Part shown: positions 16,934 to 24,994 of the stretch, in pieces
How positions within the stretch are numbered: position 1 is the first letter of the stretch
Layout: each line of letters opens with the position of its first letter
Assembly (NCBI RefSeq): GCF_001308875.1
Contig: NZ_KQ465107.1
Span: 186,001 to 250,000 of the forward strand
From: Lysinibacillus sp. ZYM-1
GTDB taxonomy: Bacteria > Bacillota > Bacilli > Bacillales_A > Planococcaceae
DNA: 64,000 nt
Direction of reading: 5' to 3'
Made by a program: the position numbers and the translations under genes
Notes under the pieces: model-generated
What the model was told of the DNA's origin: nothing
What the model saw: only the letters and a program-made list of their open reading frames with translations
Databases searched by the model: none

Positions 16934-17347
16934 CTATTCACTCCTTCTACAAAATGGCTCGCTGCCTCTGCTACCTAAGGTTACACTAGTAACTAAACAT
17001 CAGTAGTAAACATTAATTTACATCAATACGCATCATTCTTATGTAAAAATTTCCCTCTCATCTAATGAGTATAGCCATCTACCTTCAAATTAAGACCAAA
17101 TCCGTATAAAACCTAAGGGTGGTGAAGTGAATTGTATGTCTAGTCAAATTAAAAAGTTAATACTTTTATCCATTTTGAAAGCTTTATCAGCGTATAAGCC
17201 TATATTCTATGAATCTATTATAACTCTTAGATTCTACATATCCAATTTGAAAGTTCATCTATAATGGTATTTGTATTACTTTTATCCATTATTGCTCTAT
17301 GCTATTTTAATGAGAGCTATAAATGATAATAGAAAAGGACTGATTCG
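16934..17347. other. Intergenic region without a convincing gene
   Basis: A 414-bp divergent spacer. A 41-codon ORF from ATG 17136 (ending near 17263) is hydrophobic-basic and has GGTGG upstream at poor spacing; a second 20-codon ORF follows. I cannot support either as a gene. No operator or terminator seen. Confidence 0.35.
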
Positions 17348-17737
17348 ATGAAAATTAGTAGAAATCCTCAAGACATTCATCCACCTGTAGCCCCTTATGT
17401 CCATCAAATTGAAGTAACTGGCCCAAACAGATGGTTAACATTGTCTGGGCAAATCGGCATGGAGCTCGATGGAACTATACCTGAAGATCCGATCACTCAA
17501 TTGAAAATTGCCCTAAATAATATTAGAAAAAATCTTGATAGTGCCGATATGGGGATTCAAGATATCACAAAGCTCGTGTTTTATTTGGTGGGGGATATGG
17601 AGGCTCATCAACGAAAAGAAACGATCAGTGATTTTTTGGAAGGCCATCTTCCATGTACAACATTAATATACGTAGTAGCACTGGCTGCTCCAGCCTTAAA
17701 GGTTGAAATTGATGCATGGGCTTGTAAAGAATTATAG
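17348..17737 (+). CDS. RidA/YjgF family protein
   Basis: 129 residues of the RidA (YjgF/YER057c/UK114) fold: GQIGMELDGTI (about residues 35-45), QLKIALNNIRKNL (51-63), TKLVFYLVGDME (71-82) and the C-terminal VEIDAWACKEL. Archetypal RidA deaminates reactive 2-aminoacrylate/enamine intermediates using an Arg near position 105. In this protein that region reads HLPCTTLIYVVALAAPALKVEID, without the R-x-x-V signature, so it is more probably a Rid-family paralogue than a true RidA imine deaminase. AAAAGGACTG precedes ATG 17348. Confidence 0.85.
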   Translation: MKISRNPQDIHPPVAPYVHQIEVTGPNRWLTLSGQIGMELDGTIPEDPITQLKIALNNIRKNLDSADMGIQDITKLVFYLVGDMEAHQRKETISDFLEGHLPCTTLIYVVALAAPALKVEIDAWACKEL

Positions 17738-17790
17738 CCTTATTTTATGTTAAATTTTATAGAAATGTGATTTGTATTTATTCATAGAAA

Positions 17791-17819
17791 ATCCCCCTTT
17801 AGAGACTCTAAAGGGGGAT
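17791..17819. terminator. Bidirectional terminator
   Basis: ATCCCCCTTTAGAG (17791-17804) and its exact complement (17806-17819) form a strong hairpin between the convergent RidA-family and permease genes. Confidence 0.85.
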
Positions 17820-17830
17820 AAAATCTTTCA

Positions 17831-19231
17831 TTATTGTTTTTCACCAGTAGAGCCGATTTTTGCATGTTTATACCCATAGAATAAATAGATAACTAAACCG
17901 ATTAACAACCAAATGAAAAAGCGTAAAATCGTAAATAACGGAAGACTAAAGATTAGTGCTAGTGATCCTCCTACACCAACGATTCCTACAAGCCATATAG
18001 CTGGAACTTTAAATGCTCGTGGTTGATCTGGCCTTGTATAACGAAGCACAATAACACTGACTGTCGTTAAGGCGAATGCCGTTAAACCACCGATGTTCGC
18101 AAACTCGGCTAATTCACCAATCGATAAGAATCCTGATAACAGAATACCCGTTAGTACAACAATGATAGTTGATAATACAGGAACCCCTGTCTTTTTATTA
18201 GTTTGAGCAATACGCTCAGGAAGAAGACCATCACGACTCATGGCAAATAGTACACGTGTAGCACTTGTTGTATTTGCAATCATTGTAGCAAGCAACCCAA
18301 AGATAACGGCTACCGCGACAATAGCACCTCCCCATTGAATACCTACAGATTGTAATGCGAACACTGTAGGATTTGGGACATCTAAATCAGGGAATGGTAC
18401 AATCCCTGTCAAGATTGCTGCAACAAGAGCATAAATAAGCGTTAAAACACTCAACCCACCAATCAATGCTTTCGGGATTGTTTTTTGTGGATTTTTTACT
18501 TCTTCAAGTACTGTTGTCACACCATCAAAACCTGTAAAGGCAAAGAATACTAATGCTGCGCCCGCCATGACACCTGACCACCCAAATGGTGTAAATGGCG
18601 TCCAGTTTACAGGATCAACATGGAAAGTACCGATAACAAGGAACAGGATTATCGCTGCAACCTTAGCGATGGTAAATAATGTGTTTGAACGGCCCACATT
18701 CTTAATCCCGCTCAATGCAATCCATGCCACGATAAGCCATCCAATTACGGCAGGCAGGTTAACAATCCCACCGTGTGCAATATCCTTTGTGAGAACCTCT
18801 GGTAAATGAATACCTACAGATTGTAAAAATGAATCTACGTAACCACTCCAACCAACTGCAACGGTACTAGCAATAACGGTAAATTCTAATAATAAATCCC
18901 ATCCAATCATCCAGGCGATAATTTCACCTAACGCGATATAGGAATAGGTGTAGGCACTTCCGGCGACGGGGGCCATTGCTGCAAATTCAACATATGCTAG
19001 TCCAACTGCAATTGTCACAATTCCACCAATTAAGAAAGAAACAATTACCCCTGGACCTGCATGTAAAGCAGCTGTCGTTCCTGGTAATACAAATATCCCT
19101 GCCCCAATTGTTGCTCCTAGAACATACAGCATTAACTGCCATGAACCCAGTTCACGTTTAAGTTTAAAGCGTTCTACCTCTGTTATCTTGTTAGCTTGTT
19201 CGATCGACTTCCTTCGTAAAAAACTCGCCAT
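17831..19231 (-). CDS. APC family amino acid permease (YfnA/CAT-like)
   Basis: About 466 residues with twelve membrane helices. The N-terminal cytoplasmic tail is followed by LGATIGAGIFVLPGTTAA, the unwound TM1 substrate-binding motif of the APC fold, and by FFAFTGFDGVTTVLEEVKNPQKTIPKALIGG in TM6-loop, diagnostic for the cationic-amino-acid-transporter (CAT) branch that includes B. subtilis YfnA. Substrate is probably one or more amino acids taken up by proton symport. I take ATG 19231 (MASFLRRK), which has AAGGGGGG nearby; the GTG 11 codons earlier has none. The 270-bp AT-rich upstream region has no T-box or lysine riboswitch that I can see. Confidence 0.92.
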   Translation of the reverse strand: MASFLRRKSIEQANKITEVERFKLKRELGSWQLMLYVLGATIGAGIFVLPGTTAALHAGPGVIVSFLIGGIVTIAVGLAYVEFAAMAPVAGSAYTYSYIALGEIIAWMIGWDLLLEFTVIASTVAVGWSGYVDSFLQSVGIHLPEVLTKDIAHGGIVNLPAVIGWLIVAWIALSGIKNVGRSNTLFTIAKVAAIILFLVIGTFHVDPVNWTPFTPFGWSGVMAGAALVFFAFTGFDGVTTVLEEVKNPQKTIPKALIGGLSVLTLIYALVAAILTGIVPFPDLDVPNPTVFALQSVGIQWGGAIVAVAVIFGLLATMIANTTSATRVLFAMSRDGLLPERIAQTNKKTGVPVLSTIIVVLTGILLSGFLSIGELAEFANIGGLTAFALTTVSVIVLRYTRPDQPRAFKVPAIWLVGIVGVGGSLALIFSLPLFTILRFFIWLLIGLVIYLFYGYKHAKIGSTGEKQ

Positions 19232-19434
19232 AATACCCCCCCTTTTTTCAACAAACAACACCAACTATCATTTTTATACATTTTTAATAATAATTGTATA
19301 TTATACAGTTTTCTAAATATAGTCAACAATTAGATTATTATAATAATTCATTTTTTATAGAATAATTTGTACTCAACAATAAATCAATCTAAATTATTGT
19401 ATATTTTCTTTTATCTTAAAAAACCTCAGCAAAA

Positions 19435-19463
19435 ATCCCTTTAAAATATTATTTTAAAGGGAT
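19435..19463 (-). terminator. Terminator of the TetR gene at 19505
   Basis: ATCCCTTTAAAAT (19435-19447) pairs perfectly with ATTTTAAAGGGAT (19451-19463); the minus strand continues into a U5 run. Confidence 0.8.
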
Positions 19464-19504
19464 ACATGGACTACAAAATTTTATTCTTTTAATAGTTTAA
19501 AACT

Positions 19505-20086
19505 TTATTGAAGTAATGTGAGAGTCGTTGCTATTGCATTATCAACAAAGGAACGCTGTGGCTGTGATTTCATCATAACGGTTAATCCAATTAACGATAC
19601 AATTAGTGCTTGTGCTAAAGATTTTGCATCCATGTCAGCCTCAAACTCACCCGCTTGGACTCCTCGCTCTATCGTCTCCTGAAAAATAACAGCTAGATAA
19701 AGTTGATGTTCTCTCGTTAAAATTTCAAATCTCTCGTCATGAGGAGCTAATTCAACCATTGTATTGATACAAAAACAGCCGTTACTAAGATCTTTCGTAT
19801 ATTCAGCTGCAATCACTTCTTCAAAAAAAGTAGCAAATGCCTGCTTTACAGACGTATGGCTTTGGAGTCTTGCTCGTATATCAGCTGCACGAGATGTCGT
19901 ATATCTTCGAAGTGCCGCTTCGAAAAGCTCTTTTTTGTCACCAAAGGTTGAATAAATACTCGGACGTTGAATACCCATTCTAGCAGTGAGATCACTTAAA
20001 GAAGTGGCTTCATATCCCTTCTCCCAAAATAACTGCATGGCAGCCTCTAATACTTTTTCTTCATCAAATTCACGGGTTCTTGCCAT
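19505..20086 (-). CDS. TetR/AcrR family regulator
   Basis: 193 residues. DNA-binding domain at the N-terminus (EEKVLEAAMQLFWEKGYEATSLSDLTARMGIQRPSIYSTFGDKKELF, described here by its key pieces: LFWEKGYEATS and RPSIYSTFGDK), then a ligand domain with SNGCFCINTMVEL, typical of regulators of flavin or efflux genes. It is divergent from an MFS-oxidoreductase-esterase operon across a 251-bp gap carrying TetR-type palindromes, so it very probably represses that operon and itself. GGAGGTGG lies in front of ATG 20086. Confidence 0.92.
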   Translation of the reverse strand: MARTREFDEEKVLEAAMQLFWEKGYEATSLSDLTARMGIQRPSIYSTFGDKKELFEAALRRYTTSRAADIRARLQSHTSVKQAFATFFEEVIAAEYTKDLSNGCFCINTMVELAPHDERFEILTREHQLYLAVIFQETIERGVQAGEFEADMDAKSLAQALIVSLIGLTVMMKSQPQRSFVDNAIATTLTLLQ

Positions 20087-20240
20087 AAAAAATCCACCTC
20101 CATTATTTAAAGTTAGTGAGTTGGAAACTTCAAAAAATTAAAATACCAAACAGTATGTAATCATTGTATAATTAGCTGCTTTTATTGTCAATTTCCGATA
20201 TATGAAGTGAATAAGATATAAAAAAACCCCAAATAAATAC

Positions 20241-20299
20241 TTGACATCATTCATAACAGTAAGATATATTTACCAATAATTATATTGTACCGATCGGTA
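20241..20299 (+). promoter_or_regulatory. Promoter and TetR-type operator of the MFS operon
   Basis: TTGACA (20241-20246) and TATATT (20265-20270, 18-bp spacer) form a promoter. TACCGATCGGTA (20288-20299) is a perfect 12-bp palindrome of the form many TetR regulators bind, placed just downstream where a repressor would block transcription. A degenerate second copy, ATACCAAACAGTAT (20143-20156), lies close to the divergent tetR start and may serve autoregulation. Confidence 0.72.
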
Positions 20300-20337
20300 T
20301 GTTATAATTAAATTCTTTCATGAACGGAGGTTATGGT

Positions 20338-21555
20338 GTGGATAGTGATCTGATGCAAGAAAGGGATACATCCGTGATGAGCCGACAAACTTCTATGCCT
20401 CGTGCTGTCATATTTTTATTCGCAACAGCCTGTGGCATGTCTGTCGCCAATATTTACTTCGCACAGCCGCTGCTTGATCAATTGTCTAATGAGTTTAATA
20501 TTGATCACTCGATTATCGGTGTTGTTATTACCATCACGCAGATCTTTTATGGGTTGGGCTTATTACTTCTAGTGCCACTTGGGGACTTACTAAACCAGCG
20601 ACGTTTGATTATCGGACAGATGCTGTTATCCACAACGGCTTTAGTTATAGTCGGTACTGCTTCTTTAAGCGTGGTACTTTTCGCAGGTATGGCTTTAGTC
20701 GGTTTACTTGCAGTTGTGACACAGACACTTGTGGCATTTGCAGCAACTATAGCTTCCCCTACAGAACGTGGACGTGTCGTTGGTTTTATCACAAGTGGAA
20801 TTGTCATTGGCATACTGCTTGCTCGGACCTTCGCTGGATTATTAACAGATTTGGGAGGATGGCGTTCCGTCTATCTAGTTTCTGCCGCCGTTATGCTTGT
20901 AATGGCCTGTTTGTTTCTAAAGGTGTTACCGAAAGTGGAGCGTGAAGTAAAAACACTTCCCTATCATCAACTAATTAAATCCGTGTTTACTCTGTTTAAA
21001 CAAGAAAAAACATTGCGTATCCGCTCAGTTCTAGCCATGCTAATTTTTGCTGATTTCAGTATTTTGTGGACTCCACTTGTGCTTCCACTTAGTGCACCAC
21101 CATTAGCCCTTTCACATAGTGCAATTGGCGCTTTTGGTCTTGTTGGAGTGGCTGGTGCATTAGCTGCGGCACAGGCAGGAAAACTGGCCGATCGAGGTTA
21201 CGGACAAAGAACAACAGGCATTGCTTTAGCTCTATTACTGATTTCATGGTTGTTTATCAACTATCTAGAACAGTCGTTATTAGCGTTAATTGTAGGAATC
21301 GTGTTGCTTGATTTGGCTGTACAGGCAGTCCATGTTACTAATCAGGCGATGATTCTTCCATTACGTACAGAGGCACGGAGTCGACTTACCGCTGGATACA
21401 TGATTTTTTATTCCATTGGCAGTGCGAGTGGCTCAATTGCTTCTACGCTAATGTATGCACACTTTGGCTGGGGAGGGGTTTGTTTCCTCGGAGCTTCCAT
21501 TAGCGCAATGGCTATTCTTTGTTGGGCAACAACTAAAAAGTTGACAAACTATTAA
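20338..21555 (+). CDS. MFS transporter
   Basis: About 405 residues with twelve membrane helices of the major facilitator superfamily. The first-half signature is GDLLNQRRLIIGQML between TM2 and TM3 (residues about 83-97), with ANIYFAQPLLDQL in TM1 as in the YnfM/YgaY-like drug and metabolite exporters, and TERGRVVGFITSGIVIGILLARTFAG at TM4-TM5 (antiporter motif C region). I place the start at GTG 20338 because GGAGG (20326-20330) is seven bases before it; ATG 20320 has no ribosome binding site. First gene of an operon with the oxidoreductase and esterase, under the divergent TetR. Confidence 0.9.
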   Translation: MDSDLMQERDTSVMSRQTSMPRAVIFLFATACGMSVANIYFAQPLLDQLSNEFNIDHSIIGVVITITQIFYGLGLLLLVPLGDLLNQRRLIIGQMLLSTTALVIVGTASLSVVLFAGMALVGLLAVVTQTLVAFAATIASPTERGRVVGFITSGIVIGILLARTFAGLLTDLGGWRSVYLVSAAVMLVMACLFLKVLPKVEREVKTLPYHQLIKSVFTLFKQEKTLRIRSVLAMLIFADFSILWTPLVLPLSAPPLALSHSAIGAFGLVGVAGALAAAQAGKLADRGYGQRTTGIALALLLISWLFINYLEQSLLALIVGIVLLDLAVQAVHVTNQAMILPLRTEARSRLTAGYMIFYSIGSASGSIASTLMYAHFGWGGVCFLGASISAMAILCWATTKKLTNY

Positions 21556-21576
21556 ATTAACTAGGAGAGATGACAA

Positions 21577-22650
21577 ATGGAAATAGGAATTACCTCTTTT
21601 GTAGAAACAAAACCAGATGTTCATAGTGGAGAAGTGATTAGTCATGCACAACGTTTGCGTGAAGTGGTGGAAGAAATTATTCTTGCAGATCAAGTAGGGC
21701 TGGATGTATTTGGCGTTGGCGAGCATCATCGAGAAGATTATGCTGCATCCTCTCCAGCAATGGTGCTATCCGCTGCCGCTTCGCAAACGAAAAACATTCG
21801 ACTTACAAGTGCAGTGACCGTCCTTTCTTCAGCTGATCCAGTACGTGTCTATCAGGATTTTTCTACTTTAGACGGACTATCAAATGGGCGTGCGGAGATT
21901 ATGGCTGGCCGTGGATCCTTTATCGAATCTTTCCCCCTATTTGGCTACAATTTAAATGATTATGATGAACTGTTTGAAGAACATTTGGACTTATTACTCA
22001 AAATTCGCGAGTCAGAAAAAGTAGTATGGGAAGGGAAGCATCGACCAGCCATCAACAATTTAGGTGTGTATCCAAGATCTGTTCAAAACTCCTTACCCAT
22101 ATGGATTGGAAGTGGAGGAAATCAACAATCTGCCATTCGGGCCGGACTTTTAGGATTACCACTTATGCTAGCAATCATTGGAGGCAGTCCTATGCAGTTT
22201 GCTCCAATCGTACAACTCTATAAAAAAGCTGCAGCTCATGCAGGCCACGATTTATCTAAGCTTCAGGTAGGCTCTCATTCAATAGGTTTTGTTGGTCCAA
22301 ATAAGGAATGGGCAGCAGATACATTTTTCCCATCCACAAAAGCGGGCATGAATAAATTGGGCAAAGAACGCGGCTGGCCGTATTATGATCGTTCTAGTTA
22401 TGATGCTGCACGAAGTTTTGAAGGGGCATTATATGTAGGTGATCCAAAGACAGTTGCAGATAAAATCATTCATCTTCGTAAACATGTAGGGATCACACGG
22501 TTTATGCTATACGTACCTTTAAGTACAATGCCACATGATCAAGTCATGCAAGCGATAGAACTTCTTGGAACAGAAGTGGCACCCCGTGTGCGTGAGGAAG
22601 TTGCCAAATGGGAGTCGGAAATGGCACTAGAAGGACATCCATTTCTTTAG
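21577..22650 (+). CDS. LLM class flavin-dependent oxidoreductase
   Basis: 357 residues of the bacterial luciferase-like monooxygenase (LLM) family, a TIM barrel using reduced FMN/F420. Key pieces are DVFGVGEHH at residues 47-55, IRLTSAVTVLSSADPVRVYQDF near 85-106, AEIMAGRGSFIESFPLFGY near 108-126, and IGSGGNQQSAIRAGLLGLP near 179-197. It belongs to the group related to alkanal monooxygenase alpha subunits; many members are inactive on aldehydes and have undefined substrates. It begins 21 bp after the MFS gene with AGGAGAGATG. Its place between exporter and esterase suggests oxidative attack on an imported or toxic compound. Confidence 0.92.
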   Translation: MEIGITSFVETKPDVHSGEVISHAQRLREVVEEIILADQVGLDVFGVGEHHREDYAASSPAMVLSAAASQTKNIRLTSAVTVLSSADPVRVYQDFSTLDGLSNGRAEIMAGRGSFIESFPLFGYNLNDYDELFEEHLDLLLKIRESEKVVWEGKHRPAINNLGVYPRSVQNSLPIWIGSGGNQQSAIRAGLLGLPLMLAIIGGSPMQFAPIVQLYKKAAAHAGHDLSKLQVGSHSIGFVGPNKEWAADTFFPSTKAGMNKLGKERGWPYYDRSSYDAARSFEGALYVGDPKTVADKIIHLRKHVGITRFMLYVPLSTMPHDQVMQAIELLGTEVAPRVREEVAKWESEMALEGHPFL

Positions 22651-22678
22651 GATTTCATTATTTTAAGGGGGAATTTAT

Positions 22679-23620
22679 ATGACGATTAATAACCGAGTAC
22701 TACCAGAATTAAGACAGGCTTACTCACAATTTCCGGGCTTTCGTCTGCAGGAAGATTTAGCGTGGAGTCGCAGCCTCTTAGTCCAGCCACCATTGGAAAA
22801 GTCAACACTTGTGCACACGACGAATTGCATGATTCCTAGAGGAGATGGAGGTGAAATGCTAGTTAAAATTTATGAGCCAATTGAACGAAACCGTGATAAA
22901 CTTCCAGCTATGCTTTGGATTCATGGTGGTGGTTTCGTTATGGGACACCCCGATATGGATGATCTTCTATGTGAACGTTTTGTTCAGACCGCTAACTGCG
23001 TTGTCGTTTCTGTTGATTATCGACTTGCTCCTGAGCATCCTTATCCAGCCGCAATTGAAGATTGTTATGCAGGATTAGTATGGATGACAGCTGAGGCTCC
23101 ATCACTCGGCATTGATGTTAAACGAGTGGCAATTGCTGGTGCAAGTGGTGGCGGAGGGCTAACAGCAGCTCTAGCATTAATGGCTCGCGATAAGGGAGGG
23201 CCCTCAATTATATTCCAAATGCCATTATATCCAATGCTTGATAACCGAAATGAAACACCATCTAGCTATGAGATTACTGATGTTCATGCAACATGGAGTA
23301 GATCAAATAATTTGACCGCTTGGCGTATGTACTTAGGAGAAGAAAAGGACACCAACGAACTTTCTCCGTATGCGGTTCCTTCAAGAGCAGATAATTTAGC
23401 AGGGTTACCGCCAACCTATACATGTATAGGGCAACTTGATTTATTTCGGGATGAAACCTTTGATTATGTAACACGTCTTGCCCAAGCAGGAGTAGATGTT
23501 GAAATGAATCTCTACCCTGGTAGCTTTCATTGCTTTGAAGTCTTTGTGCCTGAAGCCGAGGTAAGTCAGCGTGCAAGTCAGAACTATTTAGATGCAATGG
23601 CTCGCGCTCTTCACCCTTAA
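22679..23620 (+). CDS. HSL-family (family IV) alpha/beta hydrolase esterase
   Basis: 313 residues. It has the hormone-sensitive-lipase oxyanion motif HGGGFVMG (His82-Gly85), DYRLAPEHPYPAAIEDC near residues 112-128, the nucleophile in GASGGGG (Ser156), the acid in GQLDLFRDE (near 256-258) and the His in SFHCFE (His284). These are the marks of Aes/HSL carboxylesterases that act on short-chain esters. RBS AAGGGGG precedes ATG 22679, 28 bp after the LLM gene. Third gene of the MFS-LLM-esterase operon; a Baeyer-Villiger-like oxidation followed by ester cleavage would be chemically consistent (inference). Confidence 0.9.
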   Translation: MTINNRVLPELRQAYSQFPGFRLQEDLAWSRSLLVQPPLEKSTLVHTTNCMIPRGDGGEMLVKIYEPIERNRDKLPAMLWIHGGGFVMGHPDMDDLLCERFVQTANCVVVSVDYRLAPEHPYPAAIEDCYAGLVWMTAEAPSLGIDVKRVAIAGASGGGGLTAALALMARDKGGPSIIFQMPLYPMLDNRNETPSSYEITDVHATWSRSNNLTAWRMYLGEEKDTNELSPYAVPSRADNLAGLPPTYTCIGQLDLFRDETFDYVTRLAQAGVDVEMNLYPGSFHCFEVFVPEAEVSQRASQNYLDAMARALHP

Positions 23621-23994
23621 TCTACCTTACTGAGAATGTGAACTAGCCTTTATCATAGTCGTTAAGGAGTTCAGTTGCAATCATAATTGACAGGAGCAGA
23701 ATTTTCTAAATGAAAGTTGCTGCTCTTGGAATGTTTGAATATGGGAAAATTTAAAATGCGAAAATGCTTTGACGATATTTTCGCATTTTTAATTATAACA
23801 ATTTAGTTATGGTGACCTTGTTGATAAAAACTTCACAGCTATGCAAGTCTAATTCCTCTATTTATGGCTTTCAATGTTTTAAGGATTCATTTATGGCAAG
23901 TTTATCGAAAAATAAAATAATGACTTTTTTTATCATCAAATGAACTATGATGTTAAAATTACTATAAAGTGATCCAATCAGGAGGTGTAATCAT
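23621..23994. other. Intergenic region with one terminator
   Basis: 374 bp between two co-directional genes. It holds the operon's terminator (23753-23790) and then an AT-rich stretch that must carry the MerR promoter. I see no dyad of MerR type. Confidence 0.5.
23753..23790 (+). terminator. Terminator of the MFS-LLM-esterase operon
   Basis: AAAATGCGAAAAT (23753-23765) pairs with ATTTTCGCATTTT (23777-23789), followed by Ts. The core is nearly identical to the hairpin at 28507-28547. Confidence 0.85.
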
Positions 23995-24957
23995 TTGGAG
24001 GAAAAATATACTATAGGTGAAACAGCTAAAATAATAGGTTCTACTATAAAAACAGTTCGTTACTATGATGAAGTTGGGTTGCTGAAACCTACAAGTTACA
24101 CTGATGGTGGACATCGTTTATACACGGTGGAAGATATATGGCGTCTTGAAATGATTACAAACCTGCGTTATTTGGATTTTGGAATTGATGAAATAAGCAA
24201 AATGATATCTGAGGAGATATCATTCACTAGAGCACTTGATTGGCAGATTGAATCGATGGAAACACAGGTTAATACGCTTATGGATATGATATCAATTTTG
24301 CGTCAAGCAAAGGAACATAATGGGGATTCATTGCAGTGTATTCATGATTTAATAAATGCTCGAACAATTAAAGCTGAAAATAAAAAACAATTTATCGATA
24401 AAAAAGTGAAAGAAATACAATTCTTAAATGACATTCCAAAAGAGTGGAAAGATTCGTTTTTTTATTATTTTGATAAATATATTATTAATCAGGTGAAAGG
24501 CTCCGCCAAACAAACCGCTGCTTGGCATGAGTTGCAGGAGCTCATAAATGATCCGCAGTTTATAAAAGACCTGAAAAACACTGAATTTTTGTACATGAAT
24601 ATTGTTCATCAACCAAAATATAATGCTACAACACTGGTCAGAAAGCTCGAAAACATCCATGATCGATTGAATAAGGCGTTGAAACAAAAATCGCCTGCCA
24701 GCAGTCCGGTTGTACAGGCCATTGTCGATGATACTGCTAGGCTGTATACGAACTCAGAGCAATTGGACAATAAAGAAGATTACTTCCATTACTTTGTAAA
24801 ATATATTCAAAGAACCAAAACCAAACGACTCGAACGATGCGAAACGTTATGTGCCATTCTAAGTCCACAATACTACCAACTCTCAAAAGCTAATCAATTA
24901 CTATTTCAAGGAATAGAATGGCGACTTGAACATACGGAAAATTCAGAAGGCGAATAG
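23995..24957 (+). CDS. MerR family regulator with long C-terminal domain
   Basis: 320 residues, starting at TTG 23995 with AGGAGGTG seven bases upstream. Residues 1-70 are a MerR DNA-binding domain (YTIGETAKIIGSTIKTVRYYDEVG, key residues TVRYYDEVGLLKP and GGHRLY). A coiled-coil linker follows (75-110), then a roughly 200-residue helical domain with no GyrI signature, ending in a charged tail. I do not recognise the effector domain. Convergent with the alpha/beta hydrolase at 24995; the shared hairpin overlaps its stop codon. Its target is uncertain: the hydrolase is the nearest candidate, but it is not divergent from this gene. Confidence 0.86.
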   Translation: MEEKYTIGETAKIIGSTIKTVRYYDEVGLLKPTSYTDGGHRLYTVEDIWRLEMITNLRYLDFGIDEISKMISEEISFTRALDWQIESMETQVNTLMDMISILRQAKEHNGDSLQCIHDLINARTIKAENKKQFIDKKVKEIQFLNDIPKEWKDSFFYYFDKYIINQVKGSAKQTAAWHELQELINDPQFIKDLKNTEFLYMNIVHQPKYNATTLVRKLENIHDRLNKALKQKSPASSPVVQAIVDDTARLYTNSEQLDNKEDYFHYFVKYIQRTKTKRLERCETLCAILSPQYYQLSKANQLLFQGIEWRLEHTENSEGE

Positions 24958-24989
24958 TTGAGGGTTAAACACCCTCAACTATTCGCCTT
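24947..24989. terminator. Long bidirectional hairpin between convergent genes
   Basis: A perfect 19-bp stem, AAGGCGAATAGTTGAGGGT (24947-24965) and its complement (24971-24989), with 5-nt loop. It contains the MerR stop codon. No strong T-run on either side. Confidence 0.7.
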
Positions 24990-24994
24990 AGCTG

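Noticed and set aside
17136-17263. 41-codon hydrophobic ORF in the 16.9-17.3 kb gap
   Set aside because: Ribosome binding site poorly spaced, no recognisable similarity, AT-rich low-complexity composition.
24947-24989. Perfect 19-bp stem as an operator for the MerR protein
   Set aside because: It lies at the 3' ends of two convergent genes, not at a promoter, so a terminator or RNA end is far more likely.
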